Source of the DNA: Alligator mississippiensis
Lineage: Eukaryota; Chordata; Crocodylia; Alligatoridae
Assembly: GCF_030867095.1 (NCBI RefSeq)
Contig: NC_081829.1
Span: 47,427,036-47,491,035 of the forward strand
Reading direction: 5' to 3'
DNA: 64,000 nucleotides
A model generated the notes under the pieces. The model was not told the DNA's origin. It did no database searches and was given only the letters and a program-made list of their open reading frames with translations. Made by a program: the position numbers and the translations under genes. Positions within the stretch are counted from its first letter, which is position 1. Every line of letters begins with the position of its first letter. Positions 44,547-58,439 of the stretch are shown here, piece by piece.

Positions 44547-47500
44547 CAGTCCTCTTACTCCTCCTCCTCCTCTCACTGTCGGCCTTTTCAATCTTTGATT
44601 TTAAAGATGCTGCCTCTGTTCTCATATCTCTAGCAGACTTCGATGTAATGGAAGGCTGGTAAACTTGAGTGGCTTCTGATAATGATGCGTTTCTTGATGT
44701 ACTGTCTTCTTCATCATCAGACACCTCTGACTGCATCTTTTTTTCTTCATCAGAGAGACGATCCACAAGTTTTAATGTCTCACCACTAATTCCCTTAAAA
44801 TACTCAATAGAATGTTTACATACCTCCCTAAGCTGATTTTTTTTTACTTTAACCGTTGTCATTGTGATGGAGGTAGATCTTACCTTTATTGGTAATTTAG
44901 AAGGAAGCTGTTTCATTTTTCCTTTTTCTAACTGCTCTTGCTTTTGCACTGCTGGAGTTTTTCTAGCTAGATTATTCCTATACGTATTTTTTACTGGAAT
45001 CTTAGATCTTACTTCTAGACAGGGAGCAGAAACATTTTGCTTTATTTTGTCAGGTTTAGTGGCCCGTTTCATTTTACTCCCTGTATTGTTTTGAAGATTA
45101 CTTAGTGGGAAGACTTCTTTTACTGAGCTGGCCTTTATGGGAAGTTTTGATTTTGCTCTACTTCCTACCAACTCTGTTGACTTTTGCTGTTCTCCAAGTA
45201 CTTTTTGCTTATCTCTTATTTTGTGTCCTTGCGTTGCCCCTGCACCTTTTCCTGAAGTGCTTTTCATTTGATTAGCTTTGTGTGTGGAACATTTGGGTTC
45301 AGAATGTTCTTTTAGTACTACATTACTGGCAATATTATTTGTATGGATAGTGGATGAATCCAAATTGTTGTTGTTATTAAAATTATCTTTTGGAAAATCA
45401 TGTGCCTCGGTTTGCCTACAGCTTGTCTGGATAGTAGCTGAACTTGTAATCACTGCTATGTTTTCAGTTTCTAATCCCTGACAACTTGGCATCATAGTGT
45501 CTATCTTATCTGTTACTTCTCCAGGGCCATCTTTCTTCAGAGTCATGGTGGAAGCGGAAATTCCCATTTTAATTGGTGTACGCAATCTGGGATCAACTTT
45601 AGAAGTGTTAACAGCTGTTGACGATTTCTCCAGTGAGTTACTACCAAGTGTTGCTTCCATGCAATCTCCACTGGCCTGGATGATGGGCTTATGTTCAACT
45701 GCTGATGTTTCTACTCCTCTCTCTAGGTTTGTTTCTACAGTGTTGTCCCCTGACTGTGGCTGTGTGATGGCAGTGACTGTACTATCCCCTTCCCCCTTGT
45801 CCCCTGGCTTCCCTTCAGAAGTATGCTCACCAATCTGAAAAAATTGGAGTCTTTCTTCAACAAAATCCCTCTTGCTCATGTCAATTGCACCACTGCGAGT
45901 CATCTCAAACATCTTCCCTTCATGAAATGGGAAGGGGTTGGGCTCACTAGTTGGAGTACTTTCATCTGTTGGAGTTCTGGCTGGAGTTGTATCTGGTGTT
46001 GTTGCTTGAGATCGGTCTTCCACTGCCAGACCAAATGGCTTAGCCTCATCATCCCTGGATTTAGTCTCAAACACTTCATCATCTCCTCGATTATTGGACC
46101 ATGGGTCAAAATCTAGACTTTTGGTAGCTACTGTTTTAAAAGGGGTTGCAAATTCTTCATCTACTTTGTAACTGAAATACGTATCAGGAAACACAGTTCT
46201 GTCAGGGTGCCTGCCTTCTAATGTGAAAAACTGAGCCCCTGACTTCTGTTCAGTTTTATCTGAATTCTTTTCAGAAGCTGGAACTTTTGAAGGTGGCTTG
46301 TCCTCTTCAGTGCCTACCTTTCCTTCCTCCTCAATAACTTCAAGCTTGCTTTGACTGAAGCAACGATCAGTCTGCTTTAAGATGCCCTCTGTAGTCCAAA
46401 TATCCTTTTTGGTTTCTACAGCAGGACATGCAAGTTTAGAATCACTCTCAGTTAAACCATCATCTTCATCTTGTAAGTCATAACCGTCAAGAGAGTCAAT
46501 TTCAGTTGCATCTGTATCATGAGAGAATTCTGCAGTAGTTGCTATGGAACACTCAGTGACAGACTGGTCATTGTTCCCATTTTGCACTACATCATTCTGA
46601 GGTGAATCAAGGCCAATGTCAAACTCATTGGGTATCCCAGAAGTAGGATGGCCTAACTCTTCCTGTTTCTCACTCTTTTCAGGGGATTTAGGTTTTGAGG
46701 CTTCCTTCTGGTCATCTTCAGTTTCTTTTAGTTTAAAAGTATACTTTTTTAATGGAACTGGTTGGTACAGAGATTCATCATCACTGGAATCACTGACATC
46801 TGCTCCAGGTGGCACAGGAGAAGGTGGCTGAACTCTTATCACTGGTTCAGCCAGTTGATATTTGTCATGTTCATCTTGTAGATTTACTTCTATCATATCC
46901 ACCTCATTCTCAGGGGAATAATGATGCTTCCTCTCTGACTCTGCTTGATCTGCATCTAATGGTGGAGGAGGTGGGAATTCAATGTAGGCAACTCTGTTAC
47001 TTTTTGGTCTTTTGTTAGAGTCTTTGTTTATATTATTAGGCATAATTTTATCAATTTTTGGTTCCTCCACCGCTGTCTGCTTTATAGAGGTTGATTTGGC
47101 CTCTGCTTCCTCCTCCGATTCCTCAGAAACCTCAGGTATGGGACTGGGCTTGCCTGGTATATAAGCTATTAGTGAGTCAGGTGTTTTAGAGGTAAACTCA
47201 TAACTCACTTCCTCAGAACTGGGGGTTTCTGGGGTTAGAGGGCTTTTCCCAGAGCTATCTATGAACGATACTTGTTCTAATGTATCATCTTCTGGACTAC
47301 CTTGTGGAGAAGGAGGCTGTTTTTGCTGTCTAGCTGTATAAAATGTTCCCCTTGTCTCTTGTATTGTCTTACTTTCCTGACTTATAATTTTTTTCACATT
47401 TCCTTGTTGCATCTCTTTTTCATATTGCTTTCCTACTTGAACAAAACTGACATAGACAGGTAAAGTCTTTATTTCTTTCACTCCCTCAGTATTTACTAAA

Positions 47501-50500
47501 GGTGAAACTTTATCCAAGTAATCACTGGCGCTAGGGTCAAATAACTCACTCGAAGGAGATTCCTTTCCAGGAGTAAATTCTAAAGAATCAGGTGATTTGC
47601 TATGGGATATTTCAGTTTCCTCCACAGGAGGACTTAACCCTATGGAAGAACCTTGTTGCTTGGTAACTTTACTGATTTCTGAATGTTTTATTTTTTCATC
47701 TTCTGCATAATCAAATTGTCTTTCAACTTGCTCCTTAAGCATAGTTGACTGGGACACTTTAGCTGACAGTTCATAAATGGTGCTTTTGGACTGATCAAGG
47801 ACAGTCTTCTCCTCAGCAATTCTGACTGGAATGTGGGACATAGTCAAGTCTTCTTTTCTCTTTGAAATGTTATCAGCTGTTTCACTGGGACATTCCCCTT
47901 CTCGGATAATATACTCTCTGTACAGAACCTTTTTTGATGGGGATTTCACAGTCACTTCCTTCACCTCCTCTGAATGAGATCCATTTGTTGACAATTTCTG
48001 TTCACACTCTGTCACAGTGATAAATTCACTCTTTTTCTCAGTGTTCTCATCAGCATGATCAATATGGTTTTCTTTTACTGCATCTGGAACAAGTATATGC
48101 GAGTGTTTTTCTTTCTGTGTTTTATAATTAGAAGCTCCAGGACTCTCCCAAGTTCTATAGATTTTTTTGTCCCAGTGTCCCTTCATTGGTGAGTCTGAGC
48201 TGTATGAAAAAATTTTAGCCTGCTGTTCCAAAAAATGTTCTGGCATGTTTTTGCTTGATGTTTCAGTTTTCTGTTTCTGTACATCTGAAGCAGAAAGGTC
48301 TTCTATAACTCTTCCTTTACCTTGGACGTTATCTTCTTTCATTTTAATTTCTTTTTGCAAAGCCACGTTTCCATCCGTGACATCTATTTGCTTTGCCTGC
48401 TTTTCCCTTGCATAAAGCTGGTACACTGGTAGCTTGCTTTCTTGTAATTTCTTTACTGGAATTTTGGACTGACTAGCTTGCTCTTTCTCTTCTTGAGGTA
48501 GGTCTTTGGTTCTTGGGCTTATACTTTGTTCAAATTTAAGTCTAATGGAACTGAGTTTTGATTGCTTGAGCTGAAATCCAGCCTGTGAAGCTTCAGGCAT
48601 GCCAGTCTGTTGAGCATTTCCTTTGTGTTCCATAGTTTGTTTACAGTCCTCTATTTGTTGTACAAAAATCCTTTTTTCAGGACTGCTGGGCAAACTGGCT
48701 GCTCTTCTTTCATCAGATTTTGGAAAAAAATTTCCATTGCGCCCATACTGTCTCACTTTACTCCAATCATCACTTGATGGTAATTCTGCAAGTAGTACCT
48801 TTTCAGGGCTGCTACTGGCAGACCTCTGACTAGAATGTATTTCTTTGCCATTTTTTTTATGCTGCTTTTTCTCTGGAGATTGTAGTTCATCATTCAACTT
48901 TTCTGTTTTGTCCCGAAAAAACTGTGATACTTCAGTCAGTTTTTCTTCTGCCTCCTTAACAGTCCTGTCCACCCTGTCTTCATATATCAACTTTTCTCTA
49001 CCTCTGTCTAATCTGTCCTCAGTAAAGCGCATCCACACGGCATGTTTTGGACTACTAACATCTCCAGCATAGTGTAATACTGTCACTTTATCATAATGAT
49101 CATCTTTAGACATTTTACCTACACCATTTTCAGATACATCTTTATAGATTTTGGAGATAATTTCTTTCTTAGGGGCAGTGGCTACTTTTTCTCTGTATCG
49201 CTTATCAGACCCCTGTATTTCTGAACTAAGGGGTACAGCATGGTCAGTAACTGACTCCTCAGTATCAGAATGAGATACATCTAGCTTTTCTGAAAGAAGC
49301 ATTTTCTCAGCAAACCTGTAAGACTCCCCTCTTAATTCTGACAGCTCATCATCATGGTATTCTATTGAGTGCTGACTCAAAAGCTTCAGTGTTTTGTAAG
49401 AGTCATCAGATATCAGTTGAGCAGAACTAGGGCGACTGTCTTCTTCCTGGGACACAGGAGTGTTTACTCTAGAAGACTCCAAATAAGAAGGAAGTGATTC
49501 TTCAGCTGTAAGTTCTTCTTCTTCTTGCTGACCTTGTTCATCTGAACAAGGAAAAACATCATGTTTTTCCAAATCTTTTAAGTTAAAATCTCCCTGTGGT
49601 AAGTCTTTTTGATATACATACATTTCTTTTTCTGGACGCTTTTTTGTTTCTCTAATAATGACTTCAGTAGGTTCAGCTTGATTACCTTTTTCAATATGGA
49701 CCTCTATTATATGCTCCAGTTTGGGTTTCATTTTGCTGTCCTTCTCAGCAGGTTGTTGTGAAGTTTCAACAGCTCTGCTAACATCTGATGTTACGGATGA
49801 TTTATGTTCAAATAAACCTGCCAGTTCTTTGGAAGGGTCACGTCCTGACTGGAAAGCTTTCATTATGTCATGAACGGACATTGTTTCCTCAATTCTTTCA
49901 GAAGTACTTTCAGTACATGGAGGTTTATGATAAACCATTCTAGTTGTAGTAGTGATGTGAGTTTCTTCTTTCACACGGACACCTTTGCTAAGCACACATT
50001 TGTGGTCATCTTCTTCACTGTTGCTGGCTTTCATTTGAAAGGCTTTAACTTTTTCTTTAATAGACCCAGCAGATTTTTGCTCCAACTCCATAAAAGTAGA
50101 TGCAGGTTTTGATGGTGGTAGCTCCTCTGTTTGCTGCTCTGGAATCTCTTCTGATGAAGGTTCATAGCTGCGGATAACATGAACTACTTCGGTTCTTGTT
50201 TCTGTAATGACAGGAGGGATGGGCACATCATGAAAAAGTGGTTTTGGCCCTGTGCTTTCTGCACTTTGGGGGGCTGAAGGGGTTTTTTCACTTCTTGTTT
50301 CAAACCCACTGTCAGACAAAGGACTTTTGTCTTGGTCAGGTTGAGAAAAATCATCTGGAGACTCTAAAATTGTATCTGTTCCAAAAAAGGAATCTGCAAT
50401 TTTACATAATTCTTTTTCTGAAGTAGAAGGCCTCATGGAGGCTGGAGGCATTTTAAGCTTATGTTCCTGTAAAGCAATGGCTGGTTTTAAAATGCGTTTT

Positions 50501-52256
50501 TGTCTCTCTTCACCTTCTTTTTTCCCTTCTTCAAACCTGTACTTTATGTTTGTTAGTGAACTACTCCCAATATCATTTGTTAAATAATCAATAACTTTTG
50601 ACAAATTATAATCTTTCTCAGACATGACTTTAGTTTTAATTTGCATTTTTTCTGGAACAGATATAGGATGACATGTTTTTGTTTGCTGTTTTGCTTCATC
50701 AATCTCCTCTGTACTGAACTCTACCCAGTCATCTTCAGATAAGTGTCCTTGATCACTTTTTGATACTTTGGATGACCCTTTATTTTCTAAACACACATCT
50801 TTTTTCAGTATCTCACTAACTTTTACTAAGTCCTCCTTTACTTTCTCAACAATTTTAAAAGGCTCTTCATCATCAATTCTACCCTCTTTAGTTAGTTCAG
50901 GTTGGAATGGCTTGTTCTCTGTTACGTCTGTCTGCAATATTGCAGTCATCCTTATTAAGTCCTCCTTCATTTCAGCAACATCTTTCAATATCTCCTGACT
51001 AGAGGATAAAGAAGATGGTGTGGACAACTTAAGAGCAGAGGGTGCTAAAAATAAGGAAGATTTTATTGGAGATGAAGTTCTGCTAAAGTGGGACTGTGTA
51101 TGTGCCTCTGTAGTCAATGTTTTAATAGGTGACAATAATGCAGCTGCTGATTTTGTAAGTGAAGATGACTCTGGAAGCTTCTTTAATGTTGGTTCTGACA
51201 AAACATTGACTACAGAATATACTGGCACTGTTATCGTTGATGAAGTTACTGAAGAGGTAGTTGTAGATATTGATCCAAGGGATGTATATAGTGCACCTGC
51301 AGAAGTAGCTCTTATTGACTGAAAAGCTGATGGTGCTGAAGACATAAATGACCTGACTGGAGAAAATGACATTGTAGTAGTAGTCGAAAACACTCTCTCA
51401 ACTGTGTCAGCAACTGCAATGGCAGCACAACTTGCAGAATTTGTAGCTGCAGAGATCTTGTCTTGAAATGTGGCGGTGGCTTTGGATCCTGTTATTAAAT
51501 TGGCAGAGGAAGGGTATTTCAGAGGTGGCACAGATCCATTAACCAATGCTACATCTGCATGACTAGCTACATGTTTCACAGGTGATGAGAGAGATGAAGT
51601 CATCATGACTTTAGGTGATGAAACAGCATCAACTGCTGACTTAGCAGGAGATACCACTGATTTTAGAGGAGAAGATAAAAGTGGTGATGCTGATGTGATG
51701 ATTGATTTAAATGGCAAACTTGAAGAATACATGTTAATGTTTGATTTGGGGGATGCTGGAGGCGTCATGGTAATGGATGATCTCTCCAAAAGAGACCCTG
51801 CTGTAGTCACTGGAGATGTCCGACAGGGAAATGTTGAAGTGGATGCCAGCCCTTTTAAATTAGTGGCTTCTGTTACTGTGGGAGCTCTGATGAAAGAACC
51901 AGAAGAAACTTGGATATTATATGGAGGCTGTGATACAACAGTTTTTATTGGTGAAGAAATTGTCCGAAAGGATCTAATTGGAGATGCTACATCGCTAACA
52001 GATTTAACCGAAGAAGTAGTAGAAGCTCCTAATGTGGATTTGATTGGAGAAGCAGAAGAAACAGACCATATTGATTTTAATGGGGAAGCTGTAGGAGTGT
52101 TAGAGGAAGAGCTTGATAGGGAAGTGAAGCCTGATTTGGGTTGCCCAGGCACTGTAATTGGAGCGGCTGTCCATGACTGATATGGTCTTGTTGAAAAGAA
52201 TGGCTTGTATGAATAAGTAGCGGGTAGGGTTCTTGTTGCTCCTGCACTCCGTTCAA
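44547..52256 (-). CDS. ANK3: ANK3 giant exon (480-kDa ankyrin-G)
   Basis: One uninterrupted 7,710-bp exon encodes 2,569 full codons between split codons. The acceptor is AAACAG before 52256 and the donor GTGAGA after 44547. It corresponds to the vertebrate-specific neuronal exon that makes the 480-kDa ankyrin-G needed for axon initial segments and nodes. The first ~400 residues are Ser/Thr-rich with many SPLKS or SPIK-type motifs. A GABARAP-binding-like motif, SEDDWVEFSTEEI, has its Trp codon at 50725-50727 (about residue 510 of the exon). SKIP sites of the SxIP end-binding type lie at 48467-48478 and 44995-45006. The rest is acidic and low-complexity, presumably disordered. An apparent start near 52152 is a GTG Val codon inside the exon, not a real start. 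Both ends are phase 1, so skipping keeps the frame. Confidence 0.97.
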
Positions 52257-55200
52257 CTGTTTCTTAAATTTTTAAATCAAAATCAAACATAAAATCAACA
52301 AAAATGATTGAAAAACAGAGAGACCAGAGAAGAAAATTGGTCAGTAAACGTTGTAATATTACAAAAAGCAAGTACAATTGTTTGAATGAGTTAGAATGGA
52401 GTAGGTAAAAGGAACAATTGAAAAAGAAAGAATAGGAATGAGCCAAAATAAAAAAGCAACATGAAATGAAAGAATAGAATGCATATAGCAACCAAGTCCG
52501 CAAACAATGGAAAACAGACATAAAGAAGGAATCCATAATGATAAAAAATAATAACCACAACAAAAAATTCTTCTCTTACTTCCCATTGACTTTCTGATGT
52601 GCTATTTTTGGAATATTAATGTGACTTCATTTTGCCTGTATAGGTATGTCTTTGCTTTTTGCAACTACTACAATTATCCTTTTAGGAATTTCTGTTGTTC
52701 TATTGTTCTGTTCATATAGTGCACCTACATAAAACAATGTAAATTTGTGCAGAATGACATTAAATAGCTAAAATCTTCTTTGAAAACCACTCAAACTATT
52801 TCATGCAGAACCCAAAATACCTTTAAGTGACAGGCAATTGATGTGCAAACTGTGAAGCAACTAGAATAAATTCAAATCTTTATCTCCCATGCACAGTTCG
52901 AATATGCTTCACGCTCACAAAGCCAATAAGAGCAAGAACTTTTCTGAGTTGAAACTTAAAACATAAAAAGGAACCTTTTGCATTTGTTCTTTTCATGCGA
53001 TATTCCTTTTGTTTAGTAAAACTAAACCAAAACTTTACATGAAATGATTATAAGCAGCATTTATCACACAAGAAAAATGGAGAATATGATTTATGATACA
53101 CGTGAGCAAGCAAAGCAACTAAAACACTTTATCCATGCGGAGTATATCATGTCAAAACAAGCACATGGAGGGACACATTTTCAATGCTGTATTATGCACA
53201 ATATAGAAACCTTAAAAAATCTTTTCACAAGAGGCATTTAAAAGAAGAGTACACTTTTTCTACAAGATGTAGTATGTCTTGATACCTTTTGAGGAGATTT
53301 CTGTATCAGCTCAAAGAAAGACCTGCTCAACTTTACATTTCTCAAAAGGTAATATTAGAAAAACACTCAAAGAACAGAGATGATCTGGCAAGGACAAACC
53401 TTTTGACCATAAGTATCTGCAAAATGCACAACTTATTCACAGGTTTTCCTAACCAAATCATTGCTGACAACTATATTTTCAAGTCACTGGCTGGAGGTAT
53501 TCAGTCCAGAAGGCAGTATTTCTGGGAATAACATTACAGCATCTACATCCTCTGCCACAGCAATAACATTCAGATAGTTCTTTCATAGAGAGGAAAATAA
53601 CTTGGAGGCACCAGTTAGAAATTGAGCTACAATATCCAAACTACTTGTTCAGCAAGCCTTTGTTTCATGTTATACTGATAATTTATCAAACCTGTTTTGT
53701 CTGTCTTACAGTCAGACAAAATTCATTGTGAAGCCAAGTAAGACTTACATTCAAATCCTAAACTTATATCACACAAACTTCTCTAAAAAAAGATGTTTAG
53801 TACATCATAGGCTCATATCCTGTAAGCAGAAAATGTTCTGAGCCCATCATAGCAATAGAACAATTAGGTTAAAGAGTTCTTGAATATTGAGCACTACTGG
53901 CACAGACTGTATTCCAAAAGACAGTCATTGGATGCATACTGCTTACAAAGCATTTAAAAAAATACAGTTTGAATAACCCCCCCATTGAAAAACCTCATTA
54001 AATAAATTAGACTAGGAAAGTGATTTATTAGGAGCAGCTGCTAAGGTTCACCAAAAGTTCATGTAGTCTCAAGTCCAAAAATATTAAGTCAAAACAATAC
54101 CAAAATGCACTAATGAAATAAAACCGATTTGTTCCAGAGTTTATATTGCTGTAGCAGGCTCTTGGTGTGCTGAGATGTACCAATCCCAGTACTACAATTT
54201 AGTGAGGCAATAAATCCAATAGTAATTTCTCCTTCCTCATCTTCTTTCCATTAATTTATGTATTTAGATATAGTAAAATGTCTCATCTGTATTTCACACA
54301 GTACTTGAGAAAAAGGACAGGGTGAAGGAAGCAGTCTGGTTGACTACCAACCAATGAAATTGAGATACCTGGATCATCTAGAAATAAACAGTTATACTTA
54401 TTTTTCTTTAAAAAGGGAGTAAATCAATTATTCTAAGAGTCTACAGCATGTATTTTAGGCTGTGCAGTTATTTTTATGTATACATATTCTAGGTACAAGA
54501 AGCACTTGCCCTTTAGCCTCAGGCTTCACTAGGAGATATGGTTATTCACTACCTTTTGATTGCCAGTTAAGTATTAATCCTGCACTTCCTCACTTGGTAC
54601 TGGTGAAAGAAAATGGTGGGTGAGCAAATGCAAGCCTGCCAAACAGTGATATTCTAGTCCAGGTTCTGCTTGAAGTCAACAGAAAGGCTTGAGAGCATCT
54701 TACAATTCACAGGCATGCTCCCTATTCTGCCTGATACACCTGTACTGGGCACAGCAGAGTGTTCTTTTTATGCTCTACTCTCTGCTCTTACTTGCTATTG
54801 CCCCATGAACTCCAGCAGCAGTGGGAAGGAAAAAGTCTAAAATGGGTTGCTCCTTAAATCATCAGTGAGTTATATCACCAGCTTCAAGGAAAACAGTTCC
54901 AGGTCCAGATCTAATCTCCTCTTTTTTTTGCAACCAGGGGAGGTAAGGAAGGAGAAAGTGATGCTCCACATATCATAGCAGAGTTGAGTAAGGAGCAAAA
55001 AAGAACAAAACAAAGCCAGTATCAAAATACCCCATCTACTTGTAAGTCCACATCACTGCTGCAAAGCTCCAAGTACTTCCAATTAGTTCAACTAGAATGG
55101 GTGGTAGCAACATATATCATAGGTGGCTTATTACTAGAGCATTATTTCTTATCCACTCTGGGGACAATCTTGAGTATCAGCTTCTGACAAACTGTTTTAC

Positions 55201-56590
55201 CATCTTTGGTTACTCATTACACAATTCTGAAGTTTTCTGTCTGCTGGCTAGTCTTGATTTTTTAGTTCAAACACCCTTCTTTGAAGGTGACAATAGAAGG
55301 GTAAAAGTAAAGAAAAACAGCTTTTCTTTTCCAAACTGCAAAGAAAATGTATATGAGTTAAATGTTTGGGGACACAATCATCAACCATTCTGCAAATCTG
55401 TAGAAGGTGGTACATCAAAATTATGATCAGAGGCTCTTATACCTTATTCAATCTTTCTTTCATTCTTGGCTTTCTACTTCATTTGAGGTTTTTTCACATT
55501 TTTGTAACTGAGACATGATGAATCATTGGTGAATTAATATAAACATTTTGTTTCTAAATTAATCTTCAGAAACCAATTGAAAAAAAAAATATCCATCCTT
55601 CAAACTCTTAATGAATACCTTACCCAAAACTGGTTCATTTCATTCCCCAAATTTTTGGATAATATCTCAGAGCCTCCTGTGAGGTCCCAGCTGGTTTAGT
55701 AGTTTCCTTAAGAATGGGTGAGGTCTTACATCTCATATGCTCCAGGTTTTCTTCAGGGTTTGAGAAATACAGTATAGGCTGGAACATCTCCAACCCAAAG
55801 AAACCAAAGAGCTCATGAGATCATTACTCAGCATCCAACCAATGAAAATTGGCAGACCAAATTATATTTATCAATAGACTGTATGAAATTATATCAAAAT
55901 GCCAATTGGGAGATGGTGACTGTGATGATACAAGGTCTGAGAAGAGGAGGAAAAGACTGTGAAGAAGGACAAAGGGCCAAATTCTGACAAGGGAAGGGAG
56001 ACAAATGAATTAAGGCTTGAGCTTGGGAAGATATACTGTATTTAAAAGGGGAAACAGGGCTAGACCTAAAATCATGTCAAAGGGAAGTGAGCAGAAAAGA
56101 AGAAAATGATGGGGCAATGGGAAATAATGAAACATTGCAAAAGAGAGGATAAAGAAGTCGTATGAGAGAGTTCAAATGAACTTTAGCTAAAAATTCAAAC
56201 ATTGTATAATTTATTTGAATGATCTGTGCACATCATTATTTTTAATGCATCACTTATAAAACAGATAATTTCTTTAATTAGCCTCATAAAGAAAGGAGGA
56301 ACAGTGTATTTTGGACCGTAGTTTGCAATTGGCAATTCTGTTCCCCTTGCTATATCCAAGGAGTTACACGGCTTTTTTTTTATTACTTTTGGTTTAGAGA
56401 GAGCAACTGCTTGCCAGTCAGTTTTCTCCAGTTTTCTGTCTTAACACAGAGGAGACCATTGAGGATTTTGCTGTAGCTAATTTTTCTATTGATTTTTTTT
56501 TTCAAATGACACCAAAATGTGTGTATAGAAAAAATGTCTCTTCTTATCATAGTTGTGTTTGTGATTAGTAGGTTTGCAATAGCAACTCAC
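52257..56590 (-). other. ANK3: ANK3 intron before the giant exon
   Basis: A 4.3-kb AT-rich intron with no recognised transposon. Open frames here are short and composition-driven. It is the place to look for signals that control giant-exon inclusion, but none could be pinned down by eye. Confidence 0.5.
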
Positions 56591-56672
56591 TCATTCCAGG
56601 CTCAGTCAGATAGCTGTAGCGCTTACGTAAAGCAAGAGAGACAAAGTTCTGACGCCGGTCTGCTTTCTCCGT
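56591..56672 (-). CDS. ANK3: ANK3 exon, linker before the giant exon
   Basis: This 82-bp exon encodes 27 codons plus one base: TEKADRRQNFVSLALRKRYS followed by YLTEPGM and an A. It is the linker between the UPA domain and the death domain. The acceptor is TTACAG and the donor GTGAGT. The final A is phase 1. Joined to the giant exon it gives M-I-E-R-S; joined directly to the death-domain exon at 43916 it gives M-S-P-Q-S-P-C-E-R. Both match known long and short ankyrin-G forms, so this is the exon where the giant-exon choice is made. Confidence 0.93.
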
Positions 56673-58412
56673 CTGTAACAAAACACACTTCTATTTGGTA
56701 CCTTCAGAAACATTGTTACCAGCTTGAGCAGGTTGAAAATAAAATCTGCATACTTTGGGCTAGCTCTTGGCCTTCACACCCATAAAATGGAATTGGAATA
56801 CAACCTTGCAGCTTCATAACGGCACACAGGAATAAGCAATGATATGTGATAGCCTCTCTCTAGAGCAGGGAGGTGGATAATGGACAGAGACTGGCTCCAT
56901 TCCTATTTACACCATTGCTGCATGAAAGGTAGTAGTAATTTGCTGGTGGTGTAAACCTGCATTAAATTACTACCCCTCTAGAGCAAAAGCAGGAAATGCA
57001 AAGATTCTCAGAGGGATGCTTATGTGGCACCATGCCTCTCAGGTATATATTGTAATAGTACAGTTTACACACCACACTCATCTTAGGGCAGTGTCTGAAG
57101 TCACAATCTAGCCACATATTACATCAAAATTATAACATCCCCCTATTTTTAATTATCTTTCATATTACTTAATAATACGATTTTTCCCCCTCTATAAAAT
57201 AAGACAGCCTTAGCTACAAACAGAAGTATCCAGACAAAAGACTACAGATATGGACATAAAACATTAATAAGAGTGTAACTTAGGTTGTAAAAAAATCTCT
57301 CTCCCCCAAATGTATTTGTCTTGAAAGCACATACATCACAATGTACATTTGCTTTAAAGTGAGTATGTCCAGGACAAAAAAAAGCATGAAGGGGGTTATT
57401 TTAATAGGCACAAAATGCAGAGGTGCATATTAGAAAGCAGAATGCAATTGCTAATTACTAAATTGCATCAGAAGTTACTGTTTCCAATGGCATAGGAGCT
57501 AGTGTGGCATATTTGCTTCTCTATTTATTAATTTAAAAGGTCTTCAGAGAAACCAGGTCTCTTGATTCTGCTCCTTTTTGGAAAGGGGAGCTATTGAGAT
57601 AGCTATAAAATCACTCACCAAGTCATGTGAAAACCAATTGATATAGTTATTTTTTTCAAATGTAGGGATTCTTTCATGTGATTCTAGTCAGTAGGCGACT
57701 AACACTATCAGCAGTTTGAAATGAGAGGAAATCTGTTTGTTTATAGTTAAAATGTTTCTGAAGGGTTTTTTAAATTATTTTTTTCTATTGTCACTTTTAA
57801 AACCCCTTCTATCCCATTTTATACTTATAAAATGTATATTAACATATTTTTTGTTAATGTATTTGGTAAAGTATGGATTTTGAAGCTATGGATATCTAGA
57901 GTTTATTTGAAAATAGATGCATATAAAATAATTAGCTGTTACTCCTAGTTATTTCACTTTTTCAGAAAGTTGGGGTTATTTTGAGGAATAAAAATATAAA
58001 TGCGTCAGTGTGTAAATGCCTTGTTCACCTATCTCCAGAAATACAGATTAAGGAAAGACTGAAAGTTAACATATGTACCCAGATTCCTCCGTTGTAACTG
58101 CTGATTTTATCTCCAGCAAAGATTACCTTAACTTGTATCTTGTTAATTACATCATGCTCTTAGTATAAAATTAGATAATATTCAGAATACTAACACACAC
58201 AGGTAATTTTATAGCATATAATCCTACTTCATCACATGCCATCACTTGTATTGCTTGACAACAGAAACATCAGACATATGGGATATAGTTTACTTGTCAG
58301 TGCTATTATTCAATGTTATCATTAAAAGATATTGTAGTGCTTTTCTAGAATATATTTATTTTTCTGCACTATTTCTGGAGAAAATAATAACAGAAGACAG
58401 TGTTTATATTAC
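56673..58412 (-). other. ANK3: ANK3 intron, AT-rich
   Basis: A 1.7-kb intron before the linker exon. No gene or repeat is recognised. Confidence 0.5.
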
Positions 58413-58439
58413 CTCATCATCTTGATCTGACTCTGTTTC
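58413..58439 (-). CDS. ANK3: ANK3 27-bp microexon (ETESDQDDE)
   Basis: A nine-codon phase 0-0 exon encodes ETESDQDDE, exactly the acidic peptide that follows LPAHKK in ankyrin-G. The acceptor is CCAAAAG and the donor GTAATA. The acceptor has a weak pyrimidine tract (ACCAAAAG), which is common for microexons that depend on splicing enhancers. Skipping it would keep the frame. Confidence 0.9.

Noticed and set aside
52150..52152. Apparent start codon of the giant open frame
   Set aside because: The codon is GTG (Val) within the exon. The frame stays open upstream to a good acceptor at 52257 and matches ankyrin-G.
51605..52180. 191-codon open frame on the plus strand opposite the giant exon
   Set aside because: It is antisense to conserved Ser/Thr-rich coding sequence; its length follows from codon bias of the real exon, and it has no recognisable domain.
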